Positions 1 through 7,754 of a DNA stretch of 9,613 nucleotides are shown here, in pieces. The translations under genes and the position numbers were made by a program. The first letter of the stretch is position 1. The number at the start of each line of letters is the position of its first letter. The notes below the pieces were generated by a model. That model was not told where the DNA came from and did no database searches. It was given only the letters and a program-made list of their open reading frames with translations. This stretch comes from Haloferacaceae archaeon (GTDB lineage: Archaea > Halobacteriota > Halobacteria > Halobacteriales > Haloferacaceae), in contig JAHENP010000342.1 of NCBI GenBank assembly GCA_018609965.1, forward strand, positions 1 through 9,613, read 5' to 3'.

Positions 1-1286
1 CCGACGAGCGCGCCGCCGATGACCGTCACCTGCGGGATGTACCGTTCCATCACGCGTTCGATCACCTGCGGGTTCTTCCGGAAGCCGGGAATCTGCATCC
101 CGGAGTTTTGGATCTGTTTCGCGGTCGACTCCGGCCCCATGTCGGTGGTCTCCACCCAGAAGATGGCGAAGATCGCCGACCCACCGATGGTGATCGTCAG
201 GTCAACCGCGACCCGAACCATGATGTCTAACGGCTCACCCGCCGGCGCGTAGACGAACCACATCCACTGTTGTGGCCCCCGGACCGGCCGGAGGTAGTAC
301 ATCAGCCCGCTGACCGCCTGTCCGTTCGAGTACACCGCGAACCAGGAGGGGAGCGACCCCAACTGCGAGTTGAGAATCTGGCCGAAGAACTGGATGTTGG
401 CCGTCAGCGCCCGGACGAGGATGATCGGCAGGACGCTGGCGTAGATGAGCTTCACCGGGAACCGCCCGCGTGCGCCCTTCACACGGGCGTGACTCAGCGG
501 GATCTCGACACGGACGGACTCCGCGTAGACGACGGTCACGAAGATCAACACCGTCGTGAACAGCGCGGCGAGCTTGCCGGGCTCCAACAGGATGCCGCCG
601 AGCCCGTTGATCGCGACGCTCCCGGTGGCGATCCCGACCCAGTTCGGGAAAAAGCCGTTCGTCAGCCCCAGCGACTGGGTGCCGAACAACCCGCCGAGGA
701 TGCGTTGACTGATGTTGGCGATGATGAACAACCCGACCCCGGAGCCGACCCCCCACTTCGAGATCACCTCGTCCATGAACAGGATGAGGATGCCGCCGAC
801 CGCGATCTGTGCGAACAACAACACGTTGATGACGCCGGGCCCGACACCCAGCGTCGTCGCCAACGACTGACTCGCCGGGAGGAAGTCCCCGGCGAACACC
901 ATCGGCAGTCCGGTCAGGAAGATCATCACGACGACCAACAGCTTCTGGAGCCCTTGGTACAGTATCTGGTCGCGCGGGTCGTCCGTGTCCAGCCCCAACA
1001 GGTTCGCCCCACCCAACAACTGGAGAACGATCGACGCGGTGACGATCGGCCCGATCCCCAGCTGGAGGATCGAGCCGGAGGTGCCGGCCAGGATCGACCG
1101 GAACTGACCGAAGGCGTCACTCCCACCGGACCCGAGACCAAACAATGTCACGTTCGCCAAGAAGAAGTACATCACGAGAATCCCGGCCGTCCAGCTGAGC
1201 TTCCGCTTGAACGGGACGTGCCCCTCGGGCTGTGACACGGTGGGCATCCGCGTGAGTACCGGCTCTGCGGTCTCCTTCCAACTCAT
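1..1286 (-). CDS. secY: Preprotein translocase subunit SecY (C-terminus cut by window edge)
   Basis: SecY forms the protein-conducting channel of the Sec translocase in the cytoplasmic membrane, with SecE and Sec61-beta in archaea. The 428 complete visible codons begin MSWKETAEPVLTRMP and encode successive hydrophobic segments. Family signatures are clear: the stretch LQLGIGPIVTASIVLQLL at residues 75-91 in the TM2 region, GVGSGVGLFI at about 179-188, and the basic cytoplasmic loop SHARVKGARGRFPVKL at about 265-280, which in the family contacts the ribosome. Archaeal and haloarchaeal SecY proteins are usually a little under 500 residues, so roughly the last 60 are missing. The start is the ATG at 1284-1286; an ATG further upstream at 1311-1313 is in another frame. 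The gene is divergent from the ABC-transporter operon, with a 176-bp gap. In most haloarchaea secY follows rpl15 in the ribosomal-protein cluster, but no ribosomal gene is next to its 5' end here. The identification is firm. Confidence 0.97.
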   Translation of the reverse strand, partial: MSWKETAEPVLTRMPTVSQPEGHVPFKRKLSWTAGILVMYFFLANVTLFGLGSGGSDAFGQFRSILAGTSGSILQLGIGPIVTASIVLQLLGGANLLGLDTDDPRDQILYQGLQKLLVVVMIFLTGLPMVFAGDFLPASQSLATTLGVGPGVINVLLFAQIAVGGILILFMDEVISKWGVGSGVGLFIIANISQRILGGLFGTQSLGLTNGFFPNWVGIATGSVAINGLGGILLEPGKLAALFTTVLIFVTVVYAESVRVEIPLSHARVKGARGRFPVKLIYASVLPIILVRALTANIQFFGQILNSQLGSLPSWFAVYSNGQAVSGLMYYLRPVRGPQQWMWFVYAPAGEPLDIMVRVAVDLTITIGGSAIFAIFWVETTDMGPESTAKQIQNSGMQIPGFRKNPQVIERVMERYIPQVTVIGGALV

Positions 1287-1308
1287 AGCTGTCCAGTGTG
1301 TGCCACCA

Positions 1309-1316
1309 CATGTTAG
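1309..1316 (-). promoter_or_regulatory. Candidate weak TATA element for secY
   Basis: Read on the minus strand, this stretch is CCTAACAT, centred about 27 bases upstream of the secY ATG. That is the spacing expected for a haloarchaeal leaderless transcript starting at or next to the start codon. The match to the haloarchaeal TATA consensus is weak, but no better A/T-rich element lies between 1287 and 1430 on this strand. There is no convincing Shine-Dalgarno directly ahead of the ATG, which also fits a leaderless message. This is inferred from spacing alone. Confidence 0.3.
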
Positions 1317-1430
1317 GGCTTCGCTTCTCGCCGCCTCGCGCCGGTCGTGGCGTTCTCTGGAGCGTCGCCCCCACCGTGGTTCGCCCGTCGTCACCACTGT
1401 CCCGGCGCCGTCGCCGTCTCTCGACACAGA

Positions 1431-1439
1431 GTATAAGTA
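1431..1439 (+). promoter_or_regulatory. TATA-box promoter of the ABC-transporter operon (leaderless)
   Basis: The sequence GTATAAGTA is an A/T-rich island in very GC-rich DNA. Its centre lies about 26-28 bases upstream of the ATG at 1463, so transcription would begin at or a few bases before the start codon. This is the classic haloarchaeal leaderless arrangement. No Shine-Dalgarno is present between the box and the ATG, which agrees. The position of this box is the main reason for choosing 1463 as the start of the binding-protein gene. Confidence 0.75.
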
Positions 1440-1462
1440 CCCCGCGGGCATTCCCTGTGTGT

Positions 1463-3076
1463 ATGTCTGACAAGACTGACCGAACTGTCGACAGGCGAGG
1501 CTACCTCGCGGCGGCCGGAACAGCCACAGCGGCCGTACTCGCTGGCTGTACCGGCGACACCGGCGAGGGGGGAACGACGGAGACGGAGTCGGGAATGGAC
1601 AGCGAGGACACGGCGACGGCGACGGACAGCGCCGCCGGATTCGATGTCACCGTCACGATGGGCCAGATGGACTCCGGGCTCGATCCGCAGGACCACGCCG
1701 AGACGAACACGAACATCGTCGTCAGTCAGGCGTACGAGGGGCTGATGGACCGCGACAAGGAGGGTGGAATCGTCGCCGCGCTCGCGACAGACTGGGAACG
1801 GGTCGAGCCGGGGGTCGCCCGGTTCACGCTCCGGGACGGCGTGACGTTCCACGACGGCGACCCGCTGACCGCCGAGGATGTGGCCTACTCCATCCGGCGG
1901 ATCGTGTTCAACGATGTCGGAATTGCCAGCCCGCAGAGCACGGATCTGGGCGCAGTCAGCGAGGTCGAGCCGGGCGACGGAGAGGTGACCGTCCGGTTCG
2001 ACGGGCTGAATCCGATCGTCTTCCAGCTGTTCGCGACCAACGGGCAGGTGCTCAAACAGTCGTGGGTCGAGGAGAACGGAACCGACTACATCAACCGGAA
2101 CGTCAACGGCACCGGCCCGTTCCGGCTGTCGGAGTACGCCTCCGGCAACCGGGTCGTGTTCGAGCGCAACGAGGAGTACTGGGGTGACGTGCCGGAGGTG
2201 ACAGAGACGACGCTCAACGCCTCCACGGAGTCGAGTACCCGTGTGAACCGGCTGTTGGCCGAGGAGTCAGAGATCGTCACCAACGTTCCGCCACAGGAGG
2301 TCGCTCGCGTCAACGAGTCGGACGCCGCGGAGATCAGCTCCGTCCCGAGCACGCGGATCATCTTCCTCCAGATGCGGTACGACGTGGAGCCGTTTTCCAG
2401 TCAGGCGTTCCGGCAGGCGCTCAACCACGCGGTCGATGTCGAGAGCATCGTCGAGAACGTGCTCAACGGATTCGGCTCGCTGACGAGCCAGCCAACGCTC
2501 GAACAGTTCGTCGGCCACAACCCGGATGTCGACCCGTACCCGTACGACCCCGAGCGGGCCGAGGAGTTGGTCGAGCAGTCCGGCTTCGCCGGCGCGGAGA
2601 TCACACTGGAGACGCCGATCGGCCGGTACCTCAAGGACGTGGAGATCGCACAGGCGGCTGCGGCAGACATCGACGAACTGTCGAACGTCACCTGCGAGGT
2701 GGAGCAACGGGAGTTCAACGCGCTCGTCCAAGACGTGACCGCCTCCAGCATTGAGGACCGCCCGCGGTTCAACCTGCTGGGGTGGGGGAACGCGGAGTTC
2801 GACGCCAGCCAGACGATCACCCCGTTGTTGAGCAGCAACGGCCCGCTGACGATGCTGAAGAACGACGAGATCGACGGACTGCTCGCAGACGCCGAAAGCG
2901 AGGCCAACCCGGAGGCTCGCGAGGAGACCCTCCAGGAGGCCAACGCCCGGCTGAACGAGCTCGCGCCGTGGGTGTTCATGCACCAACAGTTCAGCGTCTA
3001 CGGCACGTCGACGGACATCTCCTGGGAGCCACGGGCCGACGAGTTCATCGACGTGGACACGGTCTCCCAGATGTGA
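1463..3076 (+). CDS. dppA: Tat-exported lipoprotein, ABC transporter family 5 substrate-binding protein (DppA/OppA type)
   Basis: This 537-residue extracellular solute receptor belongs to the peptide/nickel-binding SBP family 5. The N-terminus has twin arginines at residues 11-12 (DRRGYL), a short hydrophobic stretch and a lipobox LAGC ending at Cys29, so it is predicted to leave by the Tat route folded and be lipid-anchored. A Thr/Glu/Asp-rich linker of about 30 residues follows. The mature domain carries family landmarks: a repeat of the type YEGLM, a conserved block ending in TFHDGDPLTAEDVAYSI near residues 129-146, and a fold spanning the full expected length. An upstream in-frame ATG at 1298 would add 55 Arg-rich residues, break the signal peptide and lie upstream of the TATA box, so it was rejected. 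It is the first gene of the operon, 19 bp ahead of the permease. The ligand is unknown: dipeptides, oligopeptides, nickel or sugars are all possible in this family, and the symbol is only a family label. Confidence 0.93.
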   Translation: MSDKTDRTVDRRGYLAAAGTATAAVLAGCTGDTGEGGTTETESGMDSEDTATATDSAAGFDVTVTMGQMDSGLDPQDHAETNTNIVVSQAYEGLMDRDKEGGIVAALATDWERVEPGVARFTLRDGVTFHDGDPLTAEDVAYSIRRIVFNDVGIASPQSTDLGAVSEVEPGDGEVTVRFDGLNPIVFQLFATNGQVLKQSWVEENGTDYINRNVNGTGPFRLSEYASGNRVVFERNEEYWGDVPEVTETTLNASTESSTRVNRLLAEESEIVTNVPPQEVARVNESDAAEISSVPSTRIIFLQMRYDVEPFSSQAFRQALNHAVDVESIVENVLNGFGSLTSQPTLEQFVGHNPDVDPYPYDPERAEELVEQSGFAGAEITLETPIGRYLKDVEIAQAAAADIDELSNVTCEVEQREFNALVQDVTASSIEDRPRFNLLGWGNAEFDASQTITPLLSSNGPLTMLKNDEIDGLLADAESEANPEAREETLQEANARLNELAPWVFMHQQFSVYGTSTDISWEPRADEFIDVDTVSQM

Positions 3077-3080
3077 GCCG

Positions 3081-3087
3081 GGAGGCG
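3081..3087 (+). promoter_or_regulatory. Shine-Dalgarno site for dppB
   Basis: GGAGGCG sits in the 19-bp gap between the binding-protein stop (3074-3076) and the ATG at 3096. Its core GGAGG ends 10 bases ahead of the start, and it is complementary to the conserved CCUCC near the archaeal 16S rRNA 3' end. It supports the 3096 start and shows that internal cistrons of this operon use leadered initiation, unlike the apparently leaderless first gene. Confidence 0.6.
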
Positions 3088-3095
3088 GCCGACTA

Positions 3096-4088
3096 ATGTC
3101 CCAGGGACGGTTCATCGCCAAGCGGGTGCTCCAGGGCGTCGGGGTGGTCTGGGGAGTCGTCTCTATCGTGTTCCTGTTGCGGTTCATCACCCCCGGGAGC
3201 GCGATCAACGCCGTCGCGCCGTTGGACGCCGACCGGGAGACCCGGCAGGCGATCGCCCGCGAACTCGGCTTGAACCAGCCGTTGCACGTCCAGTACGGCG
3301 ACTACCTCGTGTCGCTCCTCCAGGGTGATATGGGCTTTTCGTACGTCCGCGGACAGGAGGTGACGACACTGGTGTTCTCGAAACTGCCGGCGACAGTCGA
3401 GTTGGCGGTGGCGGCGACGGTCGTCGCGATCGGGCTGTCGATCCCGTTGGGTGTCGTCTCCGCGACGCGGCGCAACCAGCCGGTCGACTGGCTGGCGACG
3501 CTGTTCTCGTTGGCCGGGATCTCGACGCCGAACTTCTGGCTGGGGATCATGCTAATCTTGGTGTTGGCGGTCCAGCTCGGAATCTTCCAGACAAGCGGCC
3601 GGGCGGTCGCGGCCGTCGAAGTCGCCGCGGCGGTAGTCGGGCCGGCGTCGTTCGTCAAGACGCTCCGGCTGTGGCTGGCACACATCACACTGCCGGCGGT
3701 CGCGCTTGGCACCTACTTCACGGCGTTGGTCACCCGGCTCACCCGGTCGGGGATGTTGGACGAACTGGGGAAGCCGTACGTCCGGGCCGCCCGGGCGAAG
3801 GGGTTGCCGGAGGCGGTCGTCCGGTACAAACACGCGCTGCGGAACACGCTGATCCCGGTGATCACCGTCCTCGGCCTACAGTTGGGGACGCTGATCGGTG
3901 GGGCGGTCATCACGGAGGCCGTCTTCTCGTGGCCGGGGCTGGGAACACTCGTGATCAGAAGCATCAATCTCCGCGACTGGCCGGTGTTACAGGGGAGTCT
4001 GATCGTGATCGGCACGAGCTTCGTCCTCGTGAACATTCTCGTCGACGTGGTGTACTCCTCGCTCGACCCACGGGTGGTGAACGACTGA
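3096..4088 (+). CDS. dppB: ABC transporter permease, DppB/OppB type
   Basis: This 330-residue inner-membrane subunit is one half of the importer channel. The N-terminal helix (about residues 11-31) is followed by an extracytoplasmic segment with the DppB-type stretch around GLNQPLHVQYGDYL (58-71) and GDMGFSY (77-83). Further helices lie at about 98-121, 134-162, 192-213, 252-275 and 299-320. The EAA loop that docks onto the ATPase is YVRAARAKGL at 228-237. The conserved FSWPGLG motif is at 277-283 and the terminal SSLDPRV at 321-327. Length and order match the family. The start ATG has a strong Shine-Dalgarno, and the stop TGA overlaps the next ATG by one base, which indicates translational coupling. 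The substrate cannot be deduced from this subunit. Confidence 0.95.
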   Translation: MSQGRFIAKRVLQGVGVVWGVVSIVFLLRFITPGSAINAVAPLDADRETRQAIARELGLNQPLHVQYGDYLVSLLQGDMGFSYVRGQEVTTLVFSKLPATVELAVAATVVAIGLSIPLGVVSATRRNQPVDWLATLFSLAGISTPNFWLGIMLILVLAVQLGIFQTSGRAVAAVEVAAAVVGPASFVKTLRLWLAHITLPAVALGTYFTALVTRLTRSGMLDELGKPYVRAARAKGLPEAVVRYKHALRNTLIPVITVLGLQLGTLIGGAVITEAVFSWPGLGTLVIRSINLRDWPVLQGSLIVIGTSFVLVNILVDVVYSSLDPRVVND

Positions 4089-5104
4089 TGGTGTCGGACC
4101 GTGTCCGCCGGAATCTGGCATCGGAGTTCCGTTCGAGTGTGCTCGCCAAGCTGGGGGTGGTGTTGGTGTTGCTCGTGGTGTTCGTCGCGATCTTCGCGCC
4201 GTTCGTCGCGCCACACAACCCGACGACACAGGATCTCGACAACGCCGAACGCCCACCACTCGGGATCGTCCAGACGGAGGAACGCACCACCTCCGAGATG
4301 GTTGACGGAGAGGTCCAGACCGTCACGGAGACCGTCACGATCAGGCCGGACGCCGCCCACCCGCTGGGGACGGACGGACTCGGCCGGGACATGCTCTCGC
4401 GGGTGATCTACGGCGCCCGCACCTCGTTGATCGTCGGGGTGTTGGGGACCGTGTTGGCCGCGACCGTCGGCGTCCCTATCGGGCTGATCGCGGGCTACTA
4501 CCGGGGTCGGATCGACGACGGGCTGATGCGGTTCGCCGACGTGAGCCTGGCGTTCCCGTCACTCGTGCTCGCGATCGCGCTGATCGGGCTGTGGGGGCGG
4601 GCGAGCGTCGCCGTCCCGGACCCGTTCGTCGCCGCCGGCTTCGCACAAGAAATGCCTGCGACGTTCGTGTTACCTGGGACGGTGATCGTCGTCGTCGGCG
4701 TCGTCAACTGGGTGTGGTTCGCCCGGATTGCCCGTGGTGAGGCGTTGTCCCTCCGCGATCAGGAGTACGTCAAAGCCGCGCGCGCGCTCGGTGCCGACGA
4801 CGGCCGGATCATCGCCGGCCACGTGTTGCCCAACGCGATCACGCCGATCATCGTCCTCGGCACCGTGCAGGTGGCGGCGATCATCCTGCTGGAGTCGTCG
4901 TTGTCGTTCCTGGGCTTTTCGGGAACGACGCTGTCGTGGGGGTTCGACATCTCACAGGGGCGGGACTACGTCTCCTCGGGCCAGTGGTGGATCGCGGGGA
5001 TGCCCGGACTCGCCATCATGGTCGCGGTGATCGGGATCAACCTGATCGGCGACTGGCTGCGTGACGCGCTCGATCCGGGGATACAAGGAGAGGGGGGTGC
5101 CTGA
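4088..5104 (+). CDS. dppC: ABC transporter permease, DppC/OppC type
   Basis: This 338-residue second channel subunit pairs with DppB. The first helix spans about residues 20-41. The hallmark HPLGTDGLGRD is at 91-101, the EAA loop YVKAARALGA at 227-236, the ESSLSFLGF motif at 269-277 and the C-terminal GDWLRDALDP at 321-330. The extracytoplasmic stretch between helix 1 and HPLGTD is about 25 residues longer than in typical bacterial DppC and is rich in Thr, Glu and Val (about residues 60-87). A longer segment around 170-195 also separates two middle helices. The ATG at 4088 shares its A with the dppB stop codon, and a GGTGGTG sequence at 4073-4079 lies 8 bases upstream. The open frame extends left inside dppB as far as an ATG at 3671, but that extension is an Arg/Gly/His-rich shadow. 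Only 1 bp separates the stop from the next GTG. Confidence 0.94.
   Translation: MVSDRVRRNLASEFRSSVLAKLGVVLVLLVVFVAIFAPFVAPHNPTTQDLDNAERPPLGIVQTEERTTSEMVDGEVQTVTETVTIRPDAAHPLGTDGLGRDMLSRVIYGARTSLIVGVLGTVLAATVGVPIGLIAGYYRGRIDDGLMRFADVSLAFPSLVLAIALIGLWGRASVAVPDPFVAAGFAQEMPATFVLPGTVIVVVGVVNWVWFARIARGEALSLRDQEYVKAARALGADDGRIIAGHVLPNAITPIIVLGTVQVAAIILLESSLSFLGFSGTTLSWGFDISQGRDYVSSGQWWIAGMPGLAIMVAVIGINLIGDWLRDALDPGIQGEGGA
5087..5096 (+). promoter_or_regulatory. Purine-rich Shine-Dalgarno deciding the dppD start
   Basis: GGAGAGGGGG lies inside the last codons of dppC and ends 9 bases ahead of the GTG at 5106. Three in-frame starts are possible for the ATPase: ATG 5061, GTG 5097 and GTG 5106. The ATG would overlap dppC by 44 bases and add a basic N-terminus not expected in the family. 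The GTG at 5097 directly abuts the purine tract. The GTG at 5106 has normal spacing and comes just after the dppC stop, so it is preferred. Confidence 0.5.
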
Positions 5105-5105
5105 C

Positions 5106-6353
5106 GTGAGCGCCCCCGCACTTGACGACGACGTGCTCGTCGCCGTCCGCGACCTCTCCACCCGATTTTTCACCGAGGAGGGGCAGATCAACGCGGTTGA
5201 GGGTGTCTCCTTCGAGGTTCGCGACAACGAGGTGGTGGGGATCGTCGGCGAGTCCGGCTCCGGCAAGTCCGTCACCGCGCTGTCGTTGATCGACCTGGTC
5301 GACTCACCCGGGGAGATCACCGGCGGGGAGGTGTGGTACCGCGACGCCGAGCTCGCCGAGGAGTTCGCCGGCAGCGACGCCGTCGTCGGCGACCACGTCG
5401 ATCTCCGGCGGGTGCCGGCGACGGTGCGGCGGTCGCTCCGCGGCTCGTCGTTCAGCATGATCTTCCAGGACCCGATGTCGTCGCTGAACCCGTCCGTGAC
5501 GGTCGGCGAGCAGATCGCCGAGGCAGTGGAGGTCCAACGGCGCGCGAAAGGGAACCCGCGTCGCACCCGGAGCCGTACCCAGGGGTACGGGCTCGGCCGG
5601 CTGCTCGTCGACGCCGTGCTCCCCTCGCGGAGCTACACCGACGAGGAGAGTCACGCCCGTGCGATCAAACTGTTAGAGCAGGTTGGTATTCCGGACCCAG
5701 CCGAGCGGGCCGACGAGTACCCCCACCAGTTCTCCGGCGGGATGCTCCAACGCGCGATGATCGCACAGGCGTTGGCGGGTGAGCCGGACGTGTTGATCGC
5801 CGACGAGCCGACGACCGCGCTCGACGTGACGATCCAGGCGCAGATTCTCGACATCCTCCGCGAGCTCCAGGAGTCGGGTGAGACGAGTGTGGTGATGATC
5901 ACCCACGATCTGGGCGTGATCGCGCGGATGTGTGACCGGGTCGGCGTGATGTACGCCGGCGAGATCGTCGAGCGTGGCCGGCTGGCGGACGTGTTCGACG
6001 ACCCGATCCACCCGTACACACAGGGGTTGCTCGGCTCCGTCCCGGATCTGGAAGCTCCGGCCGCGCGGCTCCAACCGATCGAGGGGAACGTGCCGAGCCT
6101 CCTCGACCGGGAGATGCCGGAGGGGTGTTACTTCGCCGACCGGTGTCCGAAGGCGATGGCGGACTGTCGCCAACCCGTCCCGGAGTACGACGGCGACGCG
6201 AGCGAGGAACACGCCGTCCAATGTGTGCTCGCCGACCGCGAGTACGACCCCGCGGTTGCCCTAGACGATACGGACGGTGTGATCGACGACACAGATAGTG
6301 TGACAGACGACACAGACGGCGCGACCGACGACGGGGTGGTGTCGGGTGAGTGA
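5106..6353 (+). CDS. dppD: ABC transporter ATP-binding protein, DppD/OppD type
   Basis: This 415-residue cytoplasmic ATPase would power the importer as a heterodimer with the DppF-like subunit. Motifs in order are Walker A GESGSGKS (48-55), Q-loop Gln121 in [10 protein letters not shown], signature FSGGM (209-213), Walker B VLIADE (229-234) and switch His267. The C-terminal oligopeptide-transporter domain keeps four cysteines, at 341, 347, 354 and 373. Such cysteines hold an iron-sulfur cluster in at least one studied peptide importer, so a cluster is possible here. Two features are unusual. First, there is a basic stretch of about 35 extra residues (roughly 146-182, including [10 protein letters not shown]) between Q-loop and signature. 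Second, there is an acidic tail made of DDTD repeats (387-411). It starts with GTG 1 bp after dppC stops, and its last 8 bases overlap dppF. It is longer than the usual 320-340 residues mainly because of these two additions. Confidence 0.94.
   Translation: MSAPALDDDVLVAVRDLSTRFFTEEGQINAVEGVSFEVRDNEVVGIVGESGSGKSVTALSLIDLVDSPGEITGGEVWYRDAELAEEFAGSDAVVGDHVDLRRVPATVRRSLRGSSFSMIFQDPMSSLNPSVTVGEQIAEAVEVQRRAKGNPRRTRSRTQGYGLGRLLVDAVLPSRSYTDEESHARAIKLLEQVGIPDPAERADEYPHQFSGGMLQRAMIAQALAGEPDVLIADEPTTALDVTIQAQILDILRELQESGETSVVMITHDLGVIARMCDRVGVMYAGEIVERGRLADVFDDPIHPYTQGLLGSVPDLEAPAARLQPIEGNVPSLLDREMPEGCYFADRCPKAMADCRQPVPEYDGDASEEHAVQCVLADREYDPAVALDDTDGVIDDTDSVTDDTDGATDDGVVSGE
6264..6336 (+). repeat. 21-bp imperfect tandem repeat coding the acidic DppD tail
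   Basis: Three consecutive 21-base units (6264-6284, 6285-6305, 6306-6326) and the start of a fourth each begin GACGA and encode [21 protein letters not shown] and then DDG. The unit length is a multiple of three, so changes in copy number would keep the frame. The repeat sits at the extreme 3' end of dppD, just before the overlapping dppF start, where the tail is likely disordered and tolerant of length change. Confidence 0.85.
6332..6340 (+). promoter_or_regulatory. Shine-Dalgarno-like site for dppF
   Basis: GGGGTGGTG lies inside the end of dppD, 5 bases ahead of the GTG at 6346. A similar GGTGGTG precedes dppC at 4073-4079. It supports an overlapping, coupled start for the second ATPase. 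The match to the GGAGGTGA ideal is partial. Confidence 0.4.
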
Positions 6354-7725
6354 CGCCACGAGCGGGACGGAGCCGTTGGTGCGCGTCAGGAACTTGGAGA
6401 AGTACTACTACGAGAACGACACCGTGATCGACAGCCTGTTGAGACGCGATCCGGAGAGCGTGCAGGCGGTCGACGGGGTGGATCTGGACGTGCGGCGCGG
6501 CGAGACGCTGGGGTTGGTCGGCGAGTCCGGCTGTGGGAAGTCAACGACCGGCGAGACGGTGCTCCGGCTGCGAGAGCCCACCGGCGGCACCGTCACGTTC
6601 GACGGCCGGGATCTGAGCGACCTGTCGGGCGAGGAGTTGACTGCGTTCCGTGAACGCGCACAGATCGTCTTCCAGGACCCCTTCTCCAGTCTCGACCCGC
6701 GGATGACCGTCGGCGACATCGTCACCGAGGGGTTGCGCATCCACGACCTGCCGGCCGACCCGCCGCCGGACACCTCGAAGGCGGCGGCGCGCCGGGAACA
6801 GGCCGCCGAACTGCTCGACCGGGTCGGGCTGTCGGCCGACCAGATCGACCGCTACCCACACGAGTTCTCCGGGGGGCAACGCCAACGGGTCGGCATCGCC
6901 CGGGCGCTCGCGCTCGACCCGGAGTTCGTCGTGTTAGACGAGCCGGTGTCGGCGTTGGATGTCTCCGTCCAAGCGCAGATTCTCAACCTGTTGGACGATC
7001 TTCAGGCGGAGTACGGGCTGACGTACCTGTTCATCGCACACGACCTGAGCGTCGTCAGACACGTCTGTGACCGAGTGGCGGTGATGTATCTGGGCGAGAT
7101 CGTCGAACGGGGGACGACCGCGGACATCTTCGAGTCGCCGACCCACCCGTACACGGAAGCGTTGTTGGAGTCCGTCCCGCGGGCGGAGGTCGCCGAACAG
7201 GGCCGCCGGGTTGACCCGTTGGCCGGTGACGTGCCGTCGCCGCGTGACCCGCCCTCGGGGTGTCGGTTCCGGACGCGGTGTCCGGAGGTGATCCCGCCGG
7301 CGGGCGTCGAGACCGACCAGACGGACTACCGCGCGATACTCACACTGCGTGACCGGCTGGCCCGCGGGGAGTTGGGGCTCGACCGGTTCCGATCCGAGGA
7401 GGGGGACGACGCGGCGTTCAAACGCGCCGTCCGCGAGGAGTTCGGGCTGACAGGGTTGGCCGGCGCGGACGCCGACACGCTCGAAGACGCCTTGGAGATT
7501 CTCGCCAACGGGCGTGTCGAAGCGACCGTCGAACGACTCACCGACCGGTTCGGCTCCGTCTGTGAGACGGACGTGCCGGCGGCCCACGACCGGGGCGACG
7601 GCCAGACGGCGGCGTGTCACCTCTACCGTGACGATCTCGATGAATCCGAGCCGGCGGAGCCGAGCGTGGAGTCGGCGCTGGGCGGCGTCGACCCCGACGA
7701 ACTCGCTTCGGGCGAGGGGTCCTGA
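6346..7725 (+). CDS. dppF: ABC transporter ATP-binding protein, DppF/OppF type, with long C-terminal insertion
   Basis: This 459-residue second ATPase is well above the usual 310-350 residues. Motifs are Walker A GESGCGKS (59-66), Q-loop Gln110 in [10 protein letters not shown], signature FSGGQ (174-178), Walker B VVLDE (195-199) and switch His232. The normal C-terminal domain begins at [11 protein letters not shown] and gives Cys306 and Cys312. Where the next cysteine would usually follow within about ten residues, an insertion of roughly 85-90 residues intervenes (about 316-404). It is charged, probably helical, and includes [15 protein letters not shown]. The domain then resumes with Cys406 and Cys424 in TAACHLY. 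All four cysteines are therefore kept but split two and two. A further acidic tail ends the protein. It uses a GTG start that overlaps dppD by 8 bases. The ATPase call is secure; the role of the insertion is unknown. Confidence 0.94.
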   Translation: MSDATSGTEPLVRVRNLEKYYYENDTVIDSLLRRDPESVQAVDGVDLDVRRGETLGLVGESGCGKSTTGETVLRLREPTGGTVTFDGRDLSDLSGEELTAFRERAQIVFQDPFSSLDPRMTVGDIVTEGLRIHDLPADPPPDTSKAAARREQAAELLDRVGLSADQIDRYPHEFSGGQRQRVGIARALALDPEFVVLDEPVSALDVSVQAQILNLLDDLQAEYGLTYLFIAHDLSVVRHVCDRVAVMYLGEIVERGTTADIFESPTHPYTEALLESVPRAEVAEQGRRVDPLAGDVPSPRDPPSGCRFRTRCPEVIPPAGVETDQTDYRAILTLRDRLARGELGLDRFRSEEGDDAAFKRAVREEFGLTGLAGADADTLEDALEILANGRVEATVERLTDRFGSVCETDVPAAHDRGDGQTAACHLYRDDLDESEPAEPSVESALGGVDPDELASGEGS

Positions 7726-7754
7726 GACCGTCACGTTTCTCCCGACCGACGGCC

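Noticed and set aside
270..1235. 321-codon plus-strand open frame opposite secY
   Set aside because: It is rich in Arg, Asp, Gln and Pro, with no domain sense, and lies exactly antisense to clear SecY sequence. Long antisense frames are expected in DNA with G/C-rich third positions.
1298..1462. N-terminal extension of the binding protein from an ATG at 1298
   Set aside because: It lies upstream of the TATA box, is strongly Arg-rich, and would bury the Tat lipoprotein signal that begins properly at 1463.
2267..3208. 313-codon minus-strand open frame across the binding-protein gene
   Set aside because: It is antisense to a well-supported gene, with Arg/Leu/Val-rich composition and no recognisable motif.
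3671..4087. Leftward extension of dppC into dppB
   Set aside because: The 139 extra residues are Gly/Arg/His-rich shadow of dppB. The ATG at 4088 overlapping the dppB stop is the normal coupled start.
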